Source of the DNA: Tritrichomonas musculus
Taxonomy: Eukaryota > Parabasalia > Tritrichomonadida > Tritrichomonadidae
Length of the DNA stretch: 64,000 nt
Reading direction: 5' to 3'
Assembly: GCA_039105265.1 (NCBI GenBank)
Contig: JAPFFF010000009.1
Location: 310,001 to 374,000, forward strand
Below are positions 58,876 to 64,000 of this stretch, in pieces. Position 1 is the stretch's first letter. Each line of letters begins with the position of its first letter. The position numbers and the translations under genes are program-made. The notes under the pieces are model-generated. The model ran no database searches. It saw only the letters and a program-made list of their open reading frames with translations, and was not told where the DNA came from.

Positions 58876-60594
58876 GAATAGGAGGTGCAAATTAAAAAAA
58901 AAACAAGGTTTAATAAGTTAAGGACGTGGTAGGACCAAATATAATTTGAACTTTTTGTTTAAATATCTCCTTAAATATTTTGTTATTGTAATTCTAAAAT
59001 ATATTGTTATATTATATATTTGATATTTATCAAAATAAATCAATAATAAATGAGATCCTCTATGTATATGAAAAAAAAGCATCCAAATTAAAAATGACAT
59101 TAAAATGAATAGAACATCAGAACAACATTATTAATTAAAAAATAAATGGTTTTTATTAAATATATACCTGCTTGCTCACTTTTCCTATTGACCAAAATTA
59201 CATAATTTGAAAAAAAAAATATTAAATGATCATCAATATTCTGAAAAGATTTTGTTATATTTTTTTTTTTCTTAAATAGAGTTTAATTTTGGGATATTTG
59301 TAAGTTTGCTATAATATTATTTATTGCACACCTTAAAATTCAATTTTAATGAGGTGATAAAAAAAGTGGTTTTAGCCAATTCATAACTTTCAAATGAATA
59401 GATGTTTGCGAATTCGGAAATGTAGCACTTGAACTATTAATATATCAAAATTAATCATTTGATTAATATTTTCTATTGAGTATTTTTTTTAATTATTACC
59501 TTAATGAAAAGTACATTCAATAGTGACTAACTTGTACCGTGAAAAAATCTTCAATAGCTTTCAAATTTCCCTAAAAATTAAGATTATTATTACTACATTT
59601 TAAATTTAGTTCAATACTGTAAGATTTAACATTAATTCATTTACTTTTTTATTCAATAATTTATACTTCAACAGGTCCGATATCATAAAAATTGAATGAC
59701 AACAAATTGTCTTCTGAGATAATTTTCGATATTATTGGTAAAATAGTATTATATATTTAAATGTTAATGCAATTTAATTGATAAAGTTTTGTGTTAATAA
59801 ATATTAAATGAGATATTTTACCTACAAAAATGAGATTATATTTGGTCCTACCATATCCTTAAGGATAGTTATAATATAATAGTTATAATCCATATAAAAA
59901 AAGATATGCAGATAACGAAAGAATCTATCGAATACTATTAGTTTGATTACCTTTTATTCAAGTCAATTTTAAATCGACTCGATTTATATCTGTATTATAA
60001 ATGCGAGACAATTATCAGGAAATTTTCGAAAACTCGATTATCAAGTCTGAGAATCAAGATATCGGTTTATAAATGCATTTATAACACAGGTAAAGCCTTA
60101 TCATAAGATGAATGCTCTCAGGTATATAAAAGTTTTAAAAAGTATTACGAAGATTTAAAAAAATTGGGCAATCTTACACTTCGATTCGTTTCTATTGGAA
60201 TCAGTTAAGCAAACGATTTATTTCAAAGCAACTATATATTGCTTGCGACAATGGAACAAATTAAAGCATTGAAACAATGAAAGCGAGATTATAAGTTACT
60301 AACGATTCAGATTTAATTTACATATAAAACATTAAATAAAATTTATTATTATAATACGAATCTAGTTTTTGCTTTTAAGATATTACTTAAATAAACATTT
60401 CAATTATATAGAATATTAACCACATATAATTTATCAAAAAGTTGTATTTACTAAGAAAAAGTGAACATAATTAATTCCAAGTCTATCCTAGATCTAATAT
60501 TTTTTAAAATTTGCATTAAATGTTGAAGAAAATTATCGGTAGAAAAATTTTCTATAAATTTTTTAAAAATTTTTGATGTGATCGTTTTTCTGAC

Positions 60595-60626
<32 letters not shown>

Positions 60627-61219
60627 ACATGGTATTACGAATTGATGTCCAAAAATGAAGGCCTTCTTAAAATATAAATTGTTACGAAATTGATCGGTTT
60701 TTAAACGTAATTAATTATTTTTGAAAGGAATATGAAGTTGGATTATTTACTTTTTGAGATAGCAAATAATTAAATTCTCAAAATAAGGTAAAAAACGATA
60801 ATTAGATTATATATATATATATATATTTAATTTAAATTGCCAATGTTATTTGATATGTGTATGTAAAGTTGACTTTTGATAATCATTCAAAATTTCTTAG
60901 ATTAAGATAGAACTAGAGTTTTTGATAGAACTTTTCATAAATCTTTCATTTTTTGAAAAAGTTTTCTTCGTTAAATATTTTCTTGAATTTTTCACAATTC
61001 TCTTTATCCTTTATAATGGCTTTATATCAATTGCATTTTTAAAAAATCAATTTATATTTTATATTCTATTATATTTTTATTTACATATATATTTATAAAG
61101 GAAAAGTATTTTAAAAAACATTTTATATTAGGTATAAAAGAGAAAAGAATTTATTATAAATATTTACCAAATCAATTAAATTTGTATAATATTCAAAATT
61201 AAATTCAAAGATTTCTTGC
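58876..61219. other. Intergenic, no gene seen
   Basis: About 2.3 kb of AT-rich DNA. Slightly more complex sequence at 59880-60260 shows no long frame on either strand, and no tRNA-like structure was recognised. Contains a 30-nt poly-A tract (60595-60624) and the right arm of the 18-bp inverted repeat. Confidence 0.5.
60648..60665 (-). repeat. Inverted repeat, right arm (18 bp)
   Basis: GTCCAAAAATGAAGGCCT, the exact reverse complement of 56452-56469. It follows a 30-nt poly-A tract by about 23 bp. Confidence 0.6.
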
Positions 61220-62470
61220 ATGGATGAAAAATTTCAAATTCATTCGCCAATTGAAATAAATGGTTTTGTCCTTCTAGCAGAAATTGGCCGTGGTTCAACT
61301 GGATGCGTCCGAGTTGCGCGTCAAATTAGCACAGAAACTGATTATTGTGTCAAAATTGTGCCAAAGCAGTTTTTAACATCAGCTGAAGATAAAGCTTTTT
61401 TTGATCGTGAATGTGAAACTCTTCGCAGTGTCATACACCCTAATGTTGTTCAGTTTATTGATCTTACCGACGATGAAGAAAATTATTATTTATTTATGGA
61501 GTATTGTCGTGGAACATCACTTCAAGCAATGATTAACCAAAGTGGGCAAATTTCTGAACGTCTTATACAGATTATTTTTAAACAATTAATGCTTGCATTA
61601 TCTTATCTCCATTCAAACAATGTTGCACATAGGGATATCAAGCCTGATAACATTATAATCAATAATATGCACCAACTTAAACTTGTTGATTTTGGTTTAT
61701 GTACTAATAACAGTGATGCTCTTCGAGAAACTTTTTGCGGTAGCCCAGCATATGCGGCTCCAGAGTGCATTTGTAGAAGGCCGTATGATGCTTCATCAAG
61801 TGATATATGGTCTGCAGGCGTTGTTTTATATGCTATGGCTACTGGCCAACTCCCTTGGCGAATTAATAATTTAAATTTAATGATCAACCAAATTGTTGAA
61901 GGAAAATACGCTATTCCAAGCTACATAAATCCACAATTGCAAAACTTAATTAAATCGATGTTAAACCCTGACCCAGCTGAAAGACCAAAAGCAGATCAAA
62001 TTCTTTCATCAAAATATTTCAATGTGATAACGCCTGTATTGAAGCCAAGAATAGTCCCAAAGAAAGGAAAAATTCATTCATCTTCAGTTGATCTTACAGA
62101 AAAATATCGTCAAAATCGTCGTAATAGTCCATCCCCGTCAAACTGCCCAACTCGAACACCAAACGCTCATTTTTCTCTGGAAAAGAACTCGTCAAATCCA
62201 ATTTTTGTTCTCAATCAAGTAAATGGTGATGATGCAAGTGGTAATGGTGAAGATTCAGATAAAATTAGAAATTTAACTCCACAAGGTAGTTCTAAAGGAA
62301 AATTAGAAATTGCGCCTCCGCCGATTACACCAAGGAGGCCTGGAAGCTTTCATAGGGTTAGATATCCTAAGTCAATACCAAGTGACAAAATGTTTCGCCA
62401 TCAGCCATCGCCCAGAGCTTCAATAGCCGAGAAGCATTCTCTTGGGAAAGCATACCCAACTCCTGTTTAA
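61220..62470 (+). CDS. Serine/threonine protein kinase, SNF1/AMPK-CAMKL-like
   Basis: 416 residues. The kinase domain (about 15-268) has every key residue: glycine loop GRGSTG (23-28), ATP-anchoring Lys45 (CVKIV), Glu in the C-helix region, HRDIKPDN (D139, K141, N144), DFG (157-159), and activation segment LRETFCGSPAYAAPE with Thr171 in the usual LKB1-type position of SNF1-like kinases. DIWSAGVVLYAMATGQLPW completes subdomain IX. The C-terminal 145 residues are Ser/Pro/Asn/Arg-rich with TPxxxPRRPGSF-type stretches and look disordered, with no UBA or KA1 domain seen. It is a cytosolic signalling kinase, predicted active; substrates are unknown. Trichomonads have many such CAMKL kinases, so no specific orthology is claimed. 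The start ATG at 61220 is preceded by a stop-rich leader. Confidence 0.92.
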   Translation: MDEKFQIHSPIEINGFVLLAEIGRGSTGCVRVARQISTETDYCVKIVPKQFLTSAEDKAFFDRECETLRSVIHPNVVQFIDLTDDEENYYLFMEYCRGTSLQAMINQSGQISERLIQIIFKQLMLALSYLHSNNVAHRDIKPDNIIINNMHQLKLVDFGLCTNNSDALRETFCGSPAYAAPECICRRPYDASSSDIWSAGVVLYAMATGQLPWRINNLNLMINQIVEGKYAIPSYINPQLQNLIKSMLNPDPAERPKADQILSSKYFNVITPVLKPRIVPKKGKIHSSSVDLTEKYRQNRRNSPSPSNCPTRTPNAHFSLEKNSSNPIFVLNQVNGDDASGNGEDSDKIRNLTPQGSSKGKLEIAPPPITPRRPGSFHRVRYPKSIPSDKMFRHQPSPRASIAEKHSLGKAYPTPV

Positions 62471-62908
62471 GAGTAGGTGAACACAATATAATACGGAAAT
62501 TCAATGTTTCGTGTGTTTCCTCAATCTTCAATATTTATTTCTTATTTTATATTAATTATACAATTTTGTTTTAAATATTAAAATATAACTTATCGAATTG
62601 GTAATTAATGATTATAATAACTGCTGGCATTTTTATTGGTATTTTAATGTCACAAAGCAGATAGAATATTGATTATGTTAATATTTTTGGTGCGATTTAA
62701 TATTAAATGTTTTTAACGAGCAAATCGATCACATGTATACTATTATTATAAAAAAGTAGCTTTAAATAGTTTGGTTTATAGTTTCAAAGAGTTTTTTGTT
62801 CAAGTTATTGAAAATTTTCAAGATAGATTTAATAACCGTTTAAAAATTTGCTGGCCAAATTTCGATTTAAAATTTGAAAAAAGTGTTTGAGTTTTTATTC
62901 AAAAATAA
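62471..62908. other. Intergenic, no gene seen
   Basis: About 440 bp between same-strand genes. A TAACCG (Myb-like core) lies near 62830, about 80 bp before the next ATG. Confidence 0.5.
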
Positions 62909-63406
62909 ATGAATGGAAGAGACAATGTTGGGAATCCTCAATCAAGACGTTATTATCAAGATACTGGAAGAAGTTATCCTCCGCATAATTGGAACCCAAA
63001 TACAGATTTTCAAAGATACGATAGAAAAAACAGGACTAATAACAATAATAATTTTCGATCAAGTAATTATCGTGGGTATGACCCTTATTGGCAGCAATCA
63101 AGATATCAAGATAATGTAAGCGACCCAAATGGATATGCAAACTATCGCAGGTTTGAAAAAGATAATTATCGATATCCACCAAGATTTGATCAAAGAAGAC
63201 AAAGTCAAGAAGATAAACCAATTTTTGAATATCATCGACAGCAGCAAATTTATCCTTCCCAATCAAAATCTTCATTATCGTCAGATGATCAGCTAAGAGC
63301 AAAAATCGATGAAGCAATCAGTATTGTTTCGGAACAGAAAAAAATGAACAAAGTTCTTGGGATCTACCAAGCCCCTGTTCATTCAATTCCTAATCAGTGG
63401 GATTGA
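62909..63406 (+). CDS. Disordered Asn/Arg/Tyr/Gln-rich protein
   Basis: 165 residues from the ATG at 62909. Residues 1-120 are low-complexity and rich in Arg, Tyr, Asn, Gln and Pro (RRYYQDTGRSYPPHNW, RSSNYRGYDPYWQQSRYQ), resembling RNA-binding or condensate-forming tails. Residues about 128-150 (DDQLRAKIDEAISIVSEQKK) form a short amphipathic helix. No catalytic or membrane feature. The composition suggests RNA or RNP association, but this is inference; no family recognised. Confidence 0.7.
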   Translation: MNGRDNVGNPQSRRYYQDTGRSYPPHNWNPNTDFQRYDRKNRTNNNNNFRSSNYRGYDPYWQQSRYQDNVSDPNGYANYRRFEKDNYRYPPRFDQRRQSQEDKPIFEYHRQQQIYPSQSKSSLSSDDQLRAKIDEAISIVSEQKKMNKVLGIYQAPVHSIPNQWD

Positions 63407-63738
63407 TTGTTTTTTTATATTATTTCTCTTTTGACTTATTTGTTGTATTAAATAATGTTACGTATTTTGAAATATGTAGTTCATTATATTTTTTTTTTTT
63501 TTTTCGAACATATGTAATTATAATTGTTTAAGTTTTCTCTATTGTCATGAGAAAAATGTAGCCTATTGATTTGAGTTTCAAACCATGAACTTATAAAACT
63601 TCATTATTATAATAAGAAAAATTGAGTTATTAATCCAAATTCAAAAAAAAATATCATGAATTGTGCATTAAAAATAGATGGGTTTATTGAATTTCTTTTT
63701 ATCAAATATATTAATATAATTATAATAATGAATACATC
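63407..63738. other. Convergent intergenic spacer
   Basis: About 330 bp of AT-rich DNA with a T-run near 63489-63505. No feature beyond presumed 3' ends. Confidence 0.5.
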
Positions 63739-64000
63739 TTAATCTAACTTCTTTTTAATTACTTTATATCGGTCCGGAAGAAGAAGAGCTTTGAGAATTG
63801 TTAATGCAAAATCTTCAATTACAAGAATGAAACAAACTGATGATCCATAGCAAAATCCAAAAGCAACCTTGATAAAAATTAGAGTAATCATTCCTGGAAT
63901 GAAGTCAATAATAACTCTAATTAAATTAATTGCTCGTAGGGCTTTAATTGCATATAATATGGCACATGTTACTGATGTTAAGAAAAGAATAAGTGGTGTT
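63739..64000 (-). CDS. Multi-pass membrane protein, C-terminal fragment (cut by window end)
   Basis: The minus strand is open from the window edge to a TAA at 63739-63741, giving about 86 residues with no start in view. It shows two or three hydrophobic segments (LILFLTSVTCAILYAIKAL, then RVIIDFIPGMITLIFIKVAFGFCYG, then SVCFILVIEDFALTILKALL) and a basic end DRYKVIKKKLD, likely a cytosolic C-terminus. The coding-like composition contrasts with the spacer beside it. Family not recognised. Confidence 0.6.
   Translation of the reverse strand, partial: TPLILFLTSVTCAILYAIKALRAINLIRVIIDFIPGMITLIFIKVAFGFCYGSSVCFILVIEDFALTILKALLLPDRYKVIKKKLD

Noticed and set aside
60595-60624. Poly-A tract as the tail of a retrotransposon
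   Set aside because: No reverse-transcriptase remnant or target duplication was found upstream. Long A/T runs are common across this window.

Overview
The window is very AT-rich, intron-poor eukaryotic DNA that looks parabasalid, most likely Tritrichomonas foetus or a close relative. This is an inference from: BspA-like LRR surface proteins (one over 2,100 residues with a C-terminal membrane anchor), a DUF3447/LRR protein, a beta-helix (Pmp-like) surface-protein gene, Asn/Asp-rich tracts, no recognisable introns, very short 5' leaders with trichomonad-type initiators (TCA then Y/W), and many DNA transposon remains.

Layout. 1-5.5 kb: housekeeping genes (a protein of unknown function, an importin-beta-like karyopherin, a TBC1D7-like TBC protein, ribosomal protein uL24/L26). 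5.5-13.7 kb: a repeat island with a 408-bp Mutator-type MITE flanked by 9-bp target duplications, an apparently intact pogo-type transposase, and a decayed transposon gene in which a DDE-like transposase seems fused to a USP-like (C19) peptidase domain. 13.7-19.4 kb: one large broken gene for a beta-helix surface protein with an F-[ST]-x-[ST]-x-x hexapeptide region and a transmembrane tail. 20.4-42.2 kb: a gene-dense block on both strands: a USP15/USP4-type deubiquitinase, SAM/C2HC zinc-finger protein, divergent PMT-like membrane protein, DUF3447/LRR protein, WD40 protein, helical-repeat protein, PPIL2-type U-box/cyclophilin, importin-beta-1-like protein, and a microbial-type PARG-like protein with an altered catalytic motif. 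42.2-49.5 kb: mostly non-coding, with a candidate MITE in a poly-T tract, tandem repeats and one small hypothetical gene. 49.5-55.9 kb: the giant BspA-like protein. 55.9-61.2 kb: a second repeat island with three strong hairpins, two copies of the 408-bp MITE (one complete, one broken), further terminal-inverted-repeat pairs and long homopolymers. 61.2-64 kb: a SNF1/CAMKL-like kinase, a disordered QNRY-rich protein and the end of a multi-pass membrane protein cut by the window edge.

Neighbouring genes show no operon structure. Several pairs are convergent with short gaps (USP/SAM protein 63 bp, HEAT-like protein/PPIL2 47 bp) or divergent with short shared promoters (WD40/helical protein 96 bp). 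PPIL2 and the importin-beta-1-like gene share a perfect 24-bp inverted element just upstream of each start. Ubiquitin chemistry recurs (USP, PPIL2, the transposon-borne USP-like domain), as does nuclear transport (two karyopherins), but I see no evidence that these genes act as one local pathway.
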